A stretch of DNA of 64,000 nt. It comes from Candidatus Thiothrix anitrata (GTDB lineage: Bacteria; Pseudomonadota; Gammaproteobacteria; Thiotrichales; Thiotrichaceae). Every line of letters begins with the position of its first letter. Position 1 is the stretch's first letter. Location of the stretch: NCBI RefSeq assembly GCF_017901155.1, contig NZ_CP072800.1, forward strand, positions 434,001 through 498,000. The letters are read 5' to 3'. Positions 35,062-45,143 of the stretch are shown here, piece by piece. The notes below the pieces were generated by a model. The model was given only the letters and a program-made list of their open reading frames with translations, made no database searches and was not told the origin of the DNA. Both the position numbers and the translations under genes were made by a program.

Positions 35062-37773
35062 TCAGCCGCACATCTCCCCCACGCGTTTACGCACGATTAC
35101 AATGCCGTCCTCAATGTCGCTTTTTTGACGCTCAAAACCCAACCGCTGCATCAGTTTCAACATACCATGATTGTGCGCTAAGACTTCGCCATCAATGTAA
35201 CGCAGACCGCGTGCACGAGCAGTGTCGATGAGAATATTCATCATCACCCCGCCCAAACCGCGATTTTGGAATTCATCCGCAATCACCAACGCGAATTCAC
35301 AACTGTTTCTATCGGGGTTAATCGCATAGCGCGTTACCCCCATTTCCACTTCCTTGCCATCTTGCCGGGTTAGCGCGAGGAATGCCATTTCCCTGTCATA
35401 ATCAATTTGCGTCAGGCGCACCAACATATCCGGGGTAAGCTCGCGCAGGGCTTGCATAAAGCGCATGTAACGTGATTCTTTCGACAAATTGCGCACGAAC
35501 TCCTGTTCCATCTCCGCATCTTCCGGGCGAATTGGGCGGATAATAATGTCTGTACCATCAGGCAATTGCAGGTGTTTCACCAAATCATTCGGGTACGGGT
35601 GAATCGCCATGTGATCGTAACGTCGCGCTGTCACTGGCGGGTAATTGATGGTAAAGCGTGCATCCACTGCCACCACACCATCCGCATCCGCCACTAACGG
35701 GTTGATGTCCATTTCGACAATTTCCGGCAATTCGCACACCATCTCGGAGACCCGTTGCAGCACTTTCCACAATGCCTCGAAGTTGATCTTCGGCATATTG
35801 CGGAACTCGCCCAATAACCGCGCCACCCGTGTGCGGCACACGGTCTTTTTGATCATGTAATCGTTTAACGGCGGCAATGCAACCGCATGGTCACGGTGAA
35901 TTTCCACCGCAGTGCCGCCCATGCCAAAGCTAATAATCGGACCAAATACCGGATCGCGCACCACGCCAATCATCAATTCGCGGGCGGAATTGCTTTGGTG
36001 CATCCGCTCCACGGTAATCCCTTCGATGCGAGCATCCGGCATACCACGCTTGGTGGCTTCGATTAATTCTTGGTAAATGCTGCGTACTGCGTGCGCACTA
36101 GCAATATTTAAGCGCACCCCGTTCACATCGGATTTGTGCAATACATCCGGCGAGCTGATTTTCATCACTACCGGAAAACCCAACGATTCCGCCGCAACTA
36201 AGGCTTCTGCCGGGCTGCGGGTTAAAATCGTCGGCACGGCTGGAATCCGAAACGCTGACAAAATCGCCCGTGATTCGGTGGTAGATAAGGCACGCCGCCC
36301 TTCCGCCAGCACACTTTCCAAAATCAGGCGTGCGCCTTGCACATCGGGTTCGCGGGTTTGCTCTTGCACCGACGGCGGTACTTGCATCAGCATTTTCTGG
36401 TTATCACGATAATGCGTCAGGTAGGAAAATGCTTCAACCGCTGCTTCGGGTGTTCTGAAATGCGGTACATTAGCAGCAACCAAAATCTCATGCCCGGCTG
36501 CTACTTGCTCGTCACCCATCCAGCACGCCAATATGGGCTTACACACTTTGCTAGCCGTTGTGTCTTTACATAAATTCACCACCACCTGCGCCACACCTGC
36601 GGGGTCGGTCATCGCTTGCGGGGTCAACATGACCAACACGCCGTCAACGTTTTCATCTTTCATGCAACATTGTAGCGCGGCTGCATAACGCTCCGGGGTG
36701 GCATCACCCAAAATATCCACAGGATTGCCATGCGACCAAGTGAACGGTAAGACTTTATTGAGTTCCGCCAATGTTGCCGGACTCAATGTTGCCATGCGCA
36801 GCCCTGTTTCAACCGCACGATCCGTGGCCATAACACCGGGGCCGCCACCATTCGTCAAGATCAATAAACGGTTTTGCTGAGTGCGCAACCCCGAAGATAA
36901 AATTTGTGCAGCCGAAAACAATTGATTAATGGTATCGACCTGCACCGCCCCCGCACGTTCCAAAGCTGCGGTAAAAGCCTCGCTACCGCCCACAATCGCG
37001 CCAGTGTGAGTGCTTGCTGCTCGCGAACCTTCCTCATAACGCCCAGCCTTTAATACCACCACCGGTTTCATCCGTGAAGCGGTACGTAAACCACTCATGA
37101 AACTGCGGGCATCATGCACACCTTCGATATACAACAAAATGCTATCGGTTTTCGGGTCAAGCGCGAGGAAATCCAGCACATCACCAAAATCAACATCCGC
37201 CGCATCACCCAAAGTCATTACCGTGGAAAAACCGATTTGCCGTGGGGCAGCCCAATCCAAAATCGCAGTACACATACCGCCGGATTGCGACACCAACGCT
37301 AAATTACCGGGCAATGCCTGATTGCGACTAAAAGTAGCATTTAACCCCACCGACGGACGCATAATGCCCAAACAGTTGGGGCCAATAATGTGCATTCCGT
37401 ACTGTTGCGCAATGTCTACGGCATCTTTTTGTAATCGCGCACCGCGTGCACCGGCTTCGGCAAATCCGGCGGAAATCACTACCACACCCTTTACGCCGTG
37501 TTCACCGCATTGCTGAAGAATCGCGGGTACGCCCTGCGCTGGAGTAGCAATCACTGCCAGATCGACAGGTTTATTCAAGGCGGTTAGATTCGGAAAAGCA
37601 ACATGCTCCTGAACTTTCGCGTATTTGGGGTTGATGGGGTAAACTACGCCCTTAAATTTAGCATTCAGCAGATTTTTGAACACAAGGGTTCCCACCCCAT
37701 CGGGGCTGTCACTTGCGCCAAATACCGCGATGGATTGTGGCGTGAAAAGTTGATTTAAGTAATGGTGACCCAT
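35062..37773 (-). CDS. Acyl-CoA synthetase (NDP-forming) fused to GNAT acetyltransferase (Pat/PatZ-like)
   Basis: A 903-residue protein. Domains in order are a CoA-binding Rossmann part (GHHYLNQLFTPQSIAVFGASD), two succinyl-CoA-ligase-like parts (NCLGIMRPS, LVSQSGGMCTAILDWA), an ATP-grasp region (PVVMKISSPDVLHKSDVNGVRLN) and a C-terminal GNAT domain (about 745-900, RFMQALRELTPDMLVRLTQIDYDREMAFLAL, NRGLGGVMMNILIDTARARG). In PatZ proteins the ligase part is regulatory and the GNAT part acetylates lysines, for example of acetyl-CoA synthetase. ATG 37773 follows AGAGG. It is divergent from a deacetylase. Confidence 0.92.
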   Translation of the reverse strand: MGHHYLNQLFTPQSIAVFGASDSPDGVGTLVFKNLLNAKFKGVVYPINPKYAKVQEHVAFPNLTALNKPVDLAVIATPAQGVPAILQQCGEHGVKGVVVISAGFAEAGARGARLQKDAVDIAQQYGMHIIGPNCLGIMRPSVGLNATFSRNQALPGNLALVSQSGGMCTAILDWAAPRQIGFSTVMTLGDAADVDFGDVLDFLALDPKTDSILLYIEGVHDARSFMSGLRTASRMKPVVVLKAGRYEEGSRAASTHTGAIVGGSEAFTAALERAGAVQVDTINQLFSAAQILSSGLRTQQNRLLILTNGGGPGVMATDRAVETGLRMATLSPATLAELNKVLPFTWSHGNPVDILGDATPERYAAALQCCMKDENVDGVLVMLTPQAMTDPAGVAQVVVNLCKDTTASKVCKPILACWMGDEQVAAGHEILVAANVPHFRTPEAAVEAFSYLTHYRDNQKMLMQVPPSVQEQTREPDVQGARLILESVLAEGRRALSTTESRAILSAFRIPAVPTILTRSPAEALVAAESLGFPVVMKISSPDVLHKSDVNGVRLNIASAHAVRSIYQELIEATKRGMPDARIEGITVERMHQSNSARELMIGVVRDPVFGPIISFGMGGTAVEIHRDHAVALPPLNDYMIKKTVCRTRVARLLGEFRNMPKINFEALWKVLQRVSEMVCELPEIVEMDINPLVADADGVVAVDARFTINYPPVTARRYDHMAIHPYPNDLVKHLQLPDGTDIIIRPIRPEDAEMEQEFVRNLSKESRYMRFMQALRELTPDMLVRLTQIDYDREMAFLALTRQDGKEVEMGVTRYAINPDRNSCEFALVIADEFQNRGLGGVMMNILIDTARARGLRYIDGEVLAHNHGMLKLMQRLGFERQKSDIEDGIVIVRKRVGEMCG

Positions 37774-37880
37774 AGTCCAAACCTCTAGACTGGACAAAGA
37801 TAAGCGCAGCATTGGCAAAAGCCTAGAAACGCCATTTGCTGCATTGCAACATATTCTACGCGGGTTTCTGTAAAAAAGAC

Positions 37881-38810
37881 ATGACAGTTGCTGTAATAAC
37901 CCATTCCCATTGCAATTTACACGACAATGGGACACCCCATCACCCCGAATGTGCCGAACGTTTGGACGCTATCAACAATCGCATGATCATGTCGGGCGTT
38001 GACTGGATTTCGCGGCATTACGATTCGCATTGCGCCGAACGCGAGCACTTGTTACGGGTGCACGATGCCGATTACGTGGAACGGGTCTTTGCCACCGCTC
38101 CCCAAACAGGCTTTGCGATGCTGGATGGCGACACCGGGATGAATGTGCATTCATTGGATGCGGCATTGCACGCGGCGGGAGCAACGGTCATGGCGGTGGA
38201 TTTGGTCATGGCTGGCACACACAAACACGCTTTTTGCGCAGTGCGCCCCCCCGGTCATCATGCCGGACGCAATCGTGCGGCGGGTTTTTGCATTTTCAAT
38301 AACGTAGCAGTCGGGGTGGCACACGCATTAGCAGTTTACGCTTTGGAACGCATTGCGATTATTGATTTCGATGTACACCACGGTGACGGTACGGAAGAAA
38401 TTTTCCGCGACGAACAGCGCGTTATGTTTTGCTCATCGTTCCAGCATCCGTTCTACCCGTTTACTGGCGCGAATACCAATTATCCAAACCTGCGTAACTT
38501 ACCATTGCCTGTGGGTACGGGTGGGGCTGCATGGCGTGAAGCAGTTAGTGCGACTTGGTTGCCTGCGTTACGGGAATTCCAGCCTCAACTGGTAATGATT
38601 TCAGCGGGATTTGATTCGCACCTTGAAGACGACATGGGTGGATTTAATCTGGTGGAACGCGATTACCAATGGATTACCCGCGAATTGTGTCAAATCGCCA
38701 AAGAATTCAGCGATGGGCGCGTGGTATCGTGCTTGGAAGGGGGTTACGAATTATCCCCGCTGGGGCGCAGCGTCACTACCCATATCAAGGAATTAGCGGA
38801 ATTCCACTGA
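37881..38810 (+). CDS. Histone-deacetylase-family protein (AcuC-like)
   Basis: A 309-residue zinc deacetylase: TPHHPECAERLDAINNRM at the N-terminus, RPPGHHAGRNRAAGFCIFNNVAVG (catalytic His pair near 126-127), the metal-binding DFDVHHGDGTEEIF, SAGFDSHLEDDMGG and a final GGYEL. ATG 37881 is used; a 15-codon upstream extension lacks a ribosome site. Divergent from a Pat-like lysine acetyltransferase 107 bases away, which suggests it reverses that modification. Polyamine deacetylase activity is an alternative in this family. Confidence 0.9.
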   Translation: MTVAVITHSHCNLHDNGTPHHPECAERLDAINNRMIMSGVDWISRHYDSHCAEREHLLRVHDADYVERVFATAPQTGFAMLDGDTGMNVHSLDAALHAAGATVMAVDLVMAGTHKHAFCAVRPPGHHAGRNRAAGFCIFNNVAVGVAHALAVYALERIAIIDFDVHHGDGTEEIFRDEQRVMFCSSFQHPFYPFTGANTNYPNLRNLPLPVGTGGAAWREAVSATWLPALREFQPQLVMISAGFDSHLEDDMGGFNLVERDYQWITRELCQIAKEFSDGRVVSCLEGGYELSPLGRSVTTHIKELAEFH

Positions 38811-38815
38811 GCCGG

Positions 38816-39211
38816 TTACTTGGTGTTATAAACCACCAAGGCCACAATGCCGGTGAGCAACGCCCACCAAAGCAACTTTTTCAAGCCGTCGACTAGGGAT
38901 TCCGTAAAATCAGGCGGCTTTTTAGGAGGTGGTGCTTGTGCAGTGAGTTTGGCGTAAAGCTGTTCGCGCACTGCCTTTTCGGTATCTTCCAACACCCCGC
39001 CTTTAGAACCAGCAATGCTGTTTAATACCCGTTCGGTAACACCTTTGGTGATGCCGATCTTTTCACCTTCGGCTTTACCCTTTTTCTTACCCTCTTCTTC
39101 TCCCTCCAGATAGCCGTAAGCGTGACCGCGTTGCCAGCCAAAATAATAGGCCAACCAAGCAATGGCAAAAATGAAAACGATAGTCCAAAAAGTGCTGCCA
39201 ACGTCATTCAT
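38816..39211 (-). CDS. Membrane protein with two terminal helices and a charged GEKxG linker, unknown
   Basis: About 131 residues: an N-terminal helix (FWTIVFIFAIAWLAYYFGW), a charged repetitive linker (EGEEEGKKKGKAEGEKIGITKG), a Pro-rich patch (QAPPPKKPPDF) and a C-terminal helix (LLWWALLTGIVALVVY). The GxxxG-rich charged part resembles flagellar/secretion stator-binding FliH-like coils, but the match is only compositional. No family is claimed. A GTG at 39250 is an alternative start. It converges on the deacetylase gene. Confidence 0.6.
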   Translation of the reverse strand: MNDVGSTFWTIVFIFAIAWLAYYFGWQRGHAYGYLEGEEEGKKKGKAEGEKIGITKGVTERVLNSIAGSKGGVLEDTEKAVREQLYAKLTAQAPPPKKPPDFTESLVDGLKKLLWWALLTGIVALVVYNTK

Positions 39212-39343
39212 GGGGGTAAAAACTCTATCGGGGTTATTATCCAGAGACACATCGAGCGGATTTTAGCAAAAACTGCTACTGACTTTGAACTTTTAGCTTA
39301 CCAACGCACTCACAATCAGGATAAAAACGACCGGGCACATTCA

Positions 39344-40144
39344 ATGCAATATGTATCTTTTTGGCTGGCAGGCTCTTTGTTGGCCTGCGCACTAGCTCCC
39401 GCTACGGCGGCTGACAGCGTTAATATCTCGTTTAATCAACATCCTTTACAAACTTACACCGGTGCGTTGCTGCGCCATGATTGGGCAAATCTGGTGTGGG
39501 ACGGCACACGCCACCGCGCCCAAATTGCTACTGATGGCAAGGATAACAACGCACGCTTTTTGCGCGTTACTTACCCTGCAAACACCGTGGGGCCGGAACA
39601 CAATGGCGGGCAGTTTCTGGTGAATTTACCGCCTGCCAATGAATATTATCTGCGTTATCGGGTACGCTTTCAACCCGGCTTTGATTTTGCCAAAGGCGGA
39701 AAACTACCGGGCTTGACCAGCGGCGGGGGTAAATATTCCAACGCGCATAAACCACTCGATGGTGATGGCTGGACAGCGCGGCTAATGTGGGTCGAACAAG
39801 GGCGTTTAGTGCCGTATTTGTATTACGTGGGAATGCCAGCCACCCGTAAGTACGGGGATTTCTGGCCGATTGACGCGCAAGTCACACCGGGGAAATGGCA
39901 AACCATTACTCAGCGAATTCGCCTCAATAACCCCGGCAAACGCGACGGCATTTACAGTGTATGGCTCGATGGTAAACAAGTCACACACCGTCAGGACATG
40001 GAATGGCGGCGCGGCGATAAGGGTCAAATTGATTCGTTTTACTTCAGCACCTATTACGGCGGCAATACGCCAGAGTGGGCACCGCGTTGGAATAACTACA
40101 TTGATTTTGACGACATCCGTTTATCACACACACCGCTGCATTGA
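39344..40144 (+). CDS. Secreted polysaccharide lyase-like protein (PL14/PL20-type jelly roll)
   Basis: A 266-residue exported protein with signal peptide MQYVSFWLAGSLLACALAPATAA. The body fits a beta-jelly-roll polysaccharide lyase: YYLRYRVRFQPGFDFAKGGKLPGLTSG, then YSNAHKPLDGDGWTARLMW and a final YIDFDDIRLS. The KGGKLPGL segment is highly typical of alginate or glucuronan lyase relatives. Substrate is not resolved. The upstream in-frame ORF part (from 39122) overlaps the divergent gene and lacks a signal, so ATG 39344 is chosen. Confidence 0.8.
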   Translation: MQYVSFWLAGSLLACALAPATAADSVNISFNQHPLQTYTGALLRHDWANLVWDGTRHRAQIATDGKDNNARFLRVTYPANTVGPEHNGGQFLVNLPPANEYYLRYRVRFQPGFDFAKGGKLPGLTSGGGKYSNAHKPLDGDGWTARLMWVEQGRLVPYLYYVGMPATRKYGDFWPIDAQVTPGKWQTITQRIRLNNPGKRDGIYSVWLDGKQVTHRQDMEWRRGDKGQIDSFYFSTYYGGNTPEWAPRWNNYIDFDDIRLSHTPLH

Positions 40145-40212
40145 ACGAACCTTACGCTGGCAGGGCATAATCAGTTATGCTGCATCTTTATCGCAGCATA
40201 CGACGAGCTTTC

Positions 40213-41460
40213 ATGGAAACCACCCCAGCCTTTGCCGATTTTGACCTTGCTGAACCGCTGTTCCAGGCTGTGCAGAAACTAGGGTTTAAGCAGCCCACAG
40301 CGGTACAACTCGCAGCGATTCCACGTGCGTTGGCGCGGCGTGATTTACTGGTCAGCGCGGAAACCGGCAGCGGCAAAACCGTCGCATTTTTATTGCCTAC
40401 CTTCCAGCAGTTATTAGCAACCCCGACCGAGGCTTATGGCACGCGGGCGTTGGTACTCGTACCTACCCGCGAATTGGCAAAACAAATTTACCAGCAATGT
40501 CAGCAATTACTGGAATTCACCAGCCTGCAAGTTGGTTTAATTACCGGCGGGGCGGATTTCCGGGTACAGCAAACCCTGTTGCGTAAAAATGCTGAAATCG
40601 TGATTGCCACACCGGGGCGGGTGCTGGAATTGATGGAAGCGCAAACCCCCGACTTTTCACGGCTGGAAGTGCTGATTCTGGACGAAGCCGACCGTATGTT
40701 AGACATGGGTTTCAGCCAAGCCCTGCAAACCATTGCCAAGGCGAGTAATCCGCAACGCCAGACGCTGCTGTTTTCCGCCACCTTGCAGCAATACGGCATT
40801 ATCAAAATCGCCGAAAAAATTTTGCGCGACCCGGAAATGGTGCGCCTCAATAGCCTGTATGATCAGCACGAAAACCTCGAACAACAGGTCATCATTGCCG
40901 ATAACACCGCGCACAAACAAAACCTTTTAGCATGGCTGCTGTTAAACGAAACCTTTAACAAAGCTCTCGTATTCACCAATAGTCGCGCTCAAGCCGACAG
41001 TTTAAGCGGCGTATTGCAGGGCAAACGGGTGCGTTGTGGCGTATTGCACGGCGAAATGGATCAAAAAGAACGCAACCGCATTATGGCGTTATTCCGCCAA
41101 GGCACGATCAACACCCTGATTGCCACTGATCTGGCGGCACGCGGGCTGGATATTGAAGGTGTGGAACTGGTCGTCAATTTCGATATGCCACGCACTGGGG
41201 TACATTACATCCACCGCATCGGGCGTACCGGGCGCGGCGATACCAGCGGCATTACCGTGGCTTTGGTGCAAGCCAGCGAATGGAATTTAATGATCAATAT
41301 CGAGCGGTTTTTGAAACAAAATTTCAAACGGCGTACCATTGAGGGCTTGGAAGGCACTTACACCGGCCCCAAAAAACTCAAAGCCTCTGGCAAAGCCGCA
41401 GGCAGCAAAAAGAAGAAACTCGCCAAGAAAGCAGCGGCGAAGAAAGGCAAGAAGCGTTAA
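40213..41460 (+). CDS. srmB: DEAD-box RNA helicase (SrmB-like)
   Basis: A 415-residue RNA helicase, likely in large-subunit ribosome assembly. All motifs are in order: Q-motif (GFKQPTAVQ), AETGSGKT, PTREL, TPGR, DEAD (ILDEADRMLDMGF), SAT, then VFTNSR, RGLDIEG and HRIGRTGR. A lysine-rich tail ends it (KKKKLAKKAAAKKGKKR). Start is placed at ATG 40213; an upstream ATG at 40177 is less likely. The stop is only 3 bases before the AIPR gene, so the defence genes may be read from this promoter. Confidence 0.9.
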   Translation: METTPAFADFDLAEPLFQAVQKLGFKQPTAVQLAAIPRALARRDLLVSAETGSGKTVAFLLPTFQQLLATPTEAYGTRALVLVPTRELAKQIYQQCQQLLEFTSLQVGLITGGADFRVQQTLLRKNAEIVIATPGRVLELMEAQTPDFSRLEVLILDEADRMLDMGFSQALQTIAKASNPQRQTLLFSATLQQYGIIKIAEKILRDPEMVRLNSLYDQHENLEQQVIIADNTAHKQNLLAWLLLNETFNKALVFTNSRAQADSLSGVLQGKRVRCGVLHGEMDQKERNRIMALFRQGTINTLIATDLAARGLDIEGVELVVNFDMPRTGVHYIHRIGRTGRGDTSGITVALVQASEWNLMINIERFLKQNFKRRTIEGLEGTYTGPKKLKASGKAAGSKKKKLAKKAAAKKGKKR

Positions 41461-41463
41461 CGT

Positions 41464-43169
41464 ATGAATATTAATGCCAGCATTGTTGATCAACGCCTAA
41501 CAGGTATTCTTAAAGAACACCTAAACTTACTTGAGCCTATTGTCGGTAAGAGCGAAGAAAAACAACGCTCGCTGGCATTTGTCTTATTATGCGTCAGTAC
41601 AGCCTTAGAATTACCATTGGATGCAGCGGCTGAATTATTGACCGAAGGTGGTAACGATGTCGGCGTTGATGCACTGCATCTTAGCGATGTCGATGATGGT
41701 GAATTTACCGTTACCCTATTTCAAGGCAAATACAAACATAAAGATTTAGCAGGCACAGCTAATTTCCCTGAAAATGGCGTTAAAAGTGCGCTACAAACCG
41801 TTGCCACACTATTTGACCCCGATAAACAAGCGCTAATGAATCCTCGCATTAGACCGCGCATTGAAGAAATTCGCTCATTAATTCGGGATGGATACATTCC
41901 TAATGTGCGCGTAGTATTGTGTAATAACGGCGCACGTTGGACACAAGCTGCTGATAATTGGATAACCCAATCCGGTTTCACCGCTGATCAAGTGCAATGG
42001 ATACATCTCAATCACGATGAAATTATTGCAGTATTGCAACGTAAAAAATCTGTGGATGACAGTATCCAATTACACGGCAAAGCGATTATCGAGGACTTTA
42101 ATTTTAGACGAGTATTAATCAGCAAAGTACCAATTACTGAAATTGCCAGTTTGTTTGAGCGTCATCATGATTTATTGCTAGAACGTAATATTCGACGTTA
42201 TTTAGGGTTGCGTAATAATCGGGTAAATGCAGCTATTCACGAAACACTGCAAGATGCCAGCAAACGCGAGAACTTCTATTTTTTCAATAATGGCATTACC
42301 ATGATTTGCCGTAAGTTCCGGCATAATGCTTTGCAGGGTGAAAACTTTCAGGTGCGGATTGACGGCATCCAAGTTATTAATGGTGGGCAGACGTGCAAAA
42401 CCATCCAGCAAACCTTGAAAAGTTTACCTAATGAAGATTTCAGCAGTATCTATGTGTTACTCCGACTGTATGAATTAGCGGAAGATGATCACGAGTTGGT
42501 GAATGACATCACCTATGCGACCAATAGCCAAAATCCAGTGGACTTACGGGATTTGCGTTCTAACGATGCTATTCAAAAGCAATTGGAAATCGGCATGGCG
42601 GAATTGGGTTATACCTATAAACGCCAGCGTGATGATACAGGGTCAGGTGCGAACATTATTACCAGCAGCATGGTAGCTGAAGCAGTACTAGCGATTTGGC
42701 GGCAAAAGCCGCATCAAGCTGAACTCCATCACAGTGAATATTTCGGAAAGTTATATCACACCATTTTTGACGATCTAAATGCGCCCGCAGCAGTTATGGC
42801 GACTTTGATTTTGAATTTTGTAGAAGATGAAGTAAAGAGTTCAGAATCAGAAAAATCTTTTTTATTTTTACCTTTTTCACAGTACCATGTATCTATGATC
42901 ATAGGTATTATGCTAGAAAATAAATACAAATCCGATCCCATAATTTTTAAAGATTTTCACAGAAAAAAGAATATTTTATTGACAGTAGCAAACTTTTATG
43001 GGATTTGGCTGTACATATCATAGATGTTTCTATTAAGCGTTTATATGGTAAAAATGACGATAATGATGACATATCATTGCAGCAACTATCAGCTACGTTT
43101 CGTCGAGGTGATCTGTTAATTAATATTTTTGAAGAAATTTCTGAACTAGACAAATGGAAAAATCCTTAA
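41464..43169 (+). CDS. AIPR-family (abortive infection phage resistance) protein, one-base frameshift
   Basis: An AIPR protein of about 568 residues if the frame is repaired. The open frame as given stops at 43023, but the next frame continues with a coherent C-terminus ending at 43169 (TAATG, shared with the next start). The break is at the A6 run 42963-42968; a seventh A restores HRKKEYFIDSSKLLWDLAVH. The core shows the AIPR hallmark NNGITMICRK (near 276-285) and INGGQTCKTIQQ. The N-terminus has GVD (near 67-69) and LFQGKYK, a nuclease-like D...QxK pattern. AT-rich compared with both flanks. Confidence 0.85.
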
Positions 43170-43912
43170 TGAAAAACTACCACCTAGGCTTTATTAGTGA
43201 TAATGATATTTTTCAGCATGTCAAACATACTGTGCTAAAATATCGTTTCCAGATTAACCTTGCTGATTTCAACAGTAACTTAATTGACCCAATTAAGCTG
43301 ACGTTTGATGCAAAGGTTTATAAAAAAGACATTAATGATGTTATTGATAGTGAAGTGATTAGACAACTAGATAAAAGCAACACTAATCATATTGGTTATT
43401 TTCACCAAAACATCTTCAACTATATGGGTGAAGGTTGGATAGTGCCAAATGAAGGATATGATATAATTCATTCGGCAAAGAAAATATATGTTGAGATGAA
43501 AAATAAGCACAACACGATGAATTCATCTTCTTCACAGAAAACATATATGAGAATGCTGCATACGCTGCTGCAAGATGCCGAAGCTACTTGTTTATTAGTC
43601 GAAGTTATTGCCGCGAATAGTCAAAACATACCTTGGAGAGCGTCTCTTGATAAAAAATCCATGTCTGATGAGAGGATTCGTCGCGTTTCTATTGATAAGT
43701 TTTATGAAATGGTAACGGGCGATGCTCTAGCGTTTAAGAAATTATGTACCGCTTTGCCAACGATTATTGAAGATGTTGTTAAAGAGTCGACGCTTGCTGA
43801 AAAAACCAATACGGTTATTGATGAGCTACAAGCGATTGATGAAAATTTATTGAAAAGCATTTATCTCTTATCATTTAAAAAGTACGAAGGTTTTCATGAT
43901 TTCACCTTGTAA
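43169..43912 (+). CDS. Eco47II/Sau96I-family type II restriction endonuclease (likely GGNCC)
   Basis: A 247-residue endonuclease. IVPNEGYDIIHSAKKIYVEMKNKHNTMNSSSSQKTY is the family's active region, with catalytic Glu109 and Lys111 in EMK, and Asp in GYD upstream. The family cuts GGNCC, a specificity that is inferred here. The start ATG 43169 overlaps the restored AIPR stop (TAATG); an in-frame ATG at 43154 would give five extra residues. It overlaps the methyltransferase by 17 bases. Confidence 0.86.
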   Translation: MKNYHLGFISDNDIFQHVKHTVLKYRFQINLADFNSNLIDPIKLTFDAKVYKKDINDVIDSEVIRQLDKSNTNHIGYFHQNIFNYMGEGWIVPNEGYDIIHSAKKIYVEMKNKHNTMNSSSSQKTYMRMLHTLLQDAEATCLLVEVIAANSQNIPWRASLDKKSMSDERIRRVSIDKFYEMVTGDALAFKKLCTALPTIIEDVVKESTLAEKTNTVIDELQAIDENLLKSIYLLSFKKYEGFHDFTL

Positions 43913-45143
43913 TCAAAGCATTGATGCTAATCTACTAGCTGATATTGCATCGGTATCAAAGTCGAATCTTTTGTCATGGGAAAAAAGTGGCAAAATAACA
44001 CCAATCTATAATAGCTTGGGTGAGAAAAAATACTTACTTGAGCAGTTGAGAGACTTCGCACCCATTCAAGCAATGTTAAATTCTACATGGGACGCAGAAG
44101 CACAAGTAAAACCTGTGCGAGATTTCTCTTCAATCGAATTATTTGCAGGTGCAGGTGGTTTAGCGATTGGGTTAGAGCAGGCTGGCTTTAAAGCATTAGC
44201 ATTGAATGAGTTAGACAAACACGCTTGTGACACGTTAAGAAAGAATCGTCCACATTGGAATGTAGTACAAGGTGATGTATGTGGTATCGACTTCACACCC
44301 TTTAAAGGCATTGATTTCTTATCCGGTGGTTTCCCCTGTCAAGCTTTTTCGTATGCAGGCAATCAATTAGGATTTGAAGATACGCGCGGTACATTGTTTT
44401 TTGAATTTGCACGCGCTATCAAAGAGTGTCAGCCCCGTGTATTTTTAGGTGAAAATGTTAGAGGGTTATTGGAACATGATAACGGAAAAACCATTACTGT
44501 TATTAAATCCGTGATTGCTGATTTAGGCTATACATTAATTGAACCGCGTGTATTAAAAGCCATCTTCTACAAAGTACCACAAAAACGCGAACGTTTAATG
44601 CTAGTGGGGATTCGCAATGACTTAATGCCTAATGCAGTATTTAACTGGCCTTCACCCTATACGCGTATTTACACATTGAAAGATGCGTTACAAGCTGGTG
44701 AATTATATGCCGATGATGTGCCTATTTCTGAAGGACAAAAATACCCAAAACGTAAGGCTGAAATTCTTAAATTAGTGCCTCAAGGGGGATATTGGCGTGA
44801 TCTCCCCGATGAGTTGCAGCGTGAATATATGCAAGGCAGTTATTTTCTCGGTGGTGGTAAAACTGGTATGGCGAGACGTTTAGCGTGGAATGCGCCTAGC
44901 CTCACACTCACTTGTAGTCCTGCACAAAAACAAACAGAGCGGTGTCATCCTGAAGAAAATCGTCCATTGACAGTGAGAGAATATGCTCGCATTCAGACGT
45001 TTCCCGATGCTTGGCATTTCTCTGGCTCAGTCACCAGCCAATATAAGCAAATTGGTAATGCTGTACCTGTTAATCTAGCCTTGGCAATGGGCAGAAGCCT
45101 GATTGCGTTATTAAATAGTATCGAAGCTGAGAATGCCGTATGA
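43896..45143 (+). CDS. DNA cytosine-5 methyltransferase with N-terminal HTH
   Basis: A 415-residue 5mC methyltransferase, partner of the endonuclease. Motif I is [17 protein letters not shown], motif [11 protein letters not shown] (catalytic Cys148), motif VI ENVRGL, motif [16 protein letters not shown], motif [11 protein letters not shown]. Residues 1-60 form a MerR-like helix-turn-helix ([30 protein letters not shown]), typical of methyltransferases that repress their own operon. Its stop overlaps the nadA start by 4 bases (ATGA). GGNCC methylation is the predicted target. Confidence 0.92.
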   Translation: MISPCNQSIDANLLADIASVSKSNLLSWEKSGKITPIYNSLGEKKYLLEQLRDFAPIQAMLNSTWDAEAQVKPVRDFSSIELFAGAGGLAIGLEQAGFKALALNELDKHACDTLRKNRPHWNVVQGDVCGIDFTPFKGIDFLSGGFPCQAFSYAGNQLGFEDTRGTLFFEFARAIKECQPRVFLGENVRGLLEHDNGKTITVIKSVIADLGYTLIEPRVLKAIFYKVPQKRERLMLVGIRNDLMPNAVFNWPSPYTRIYTLKDALQAGELYADDVPISEGQKYPKRKAEILKLVPQGGYWRDLPDELQREYMQGSYFLGGGKTGMARRLAWNAPSLTLTCSPAQKQTERCHPEENRPLTVREYARIQTFPDAWHFSGSVTSQYKQIGNAVPVNLALAMGRSLIALLNSIEAENAV

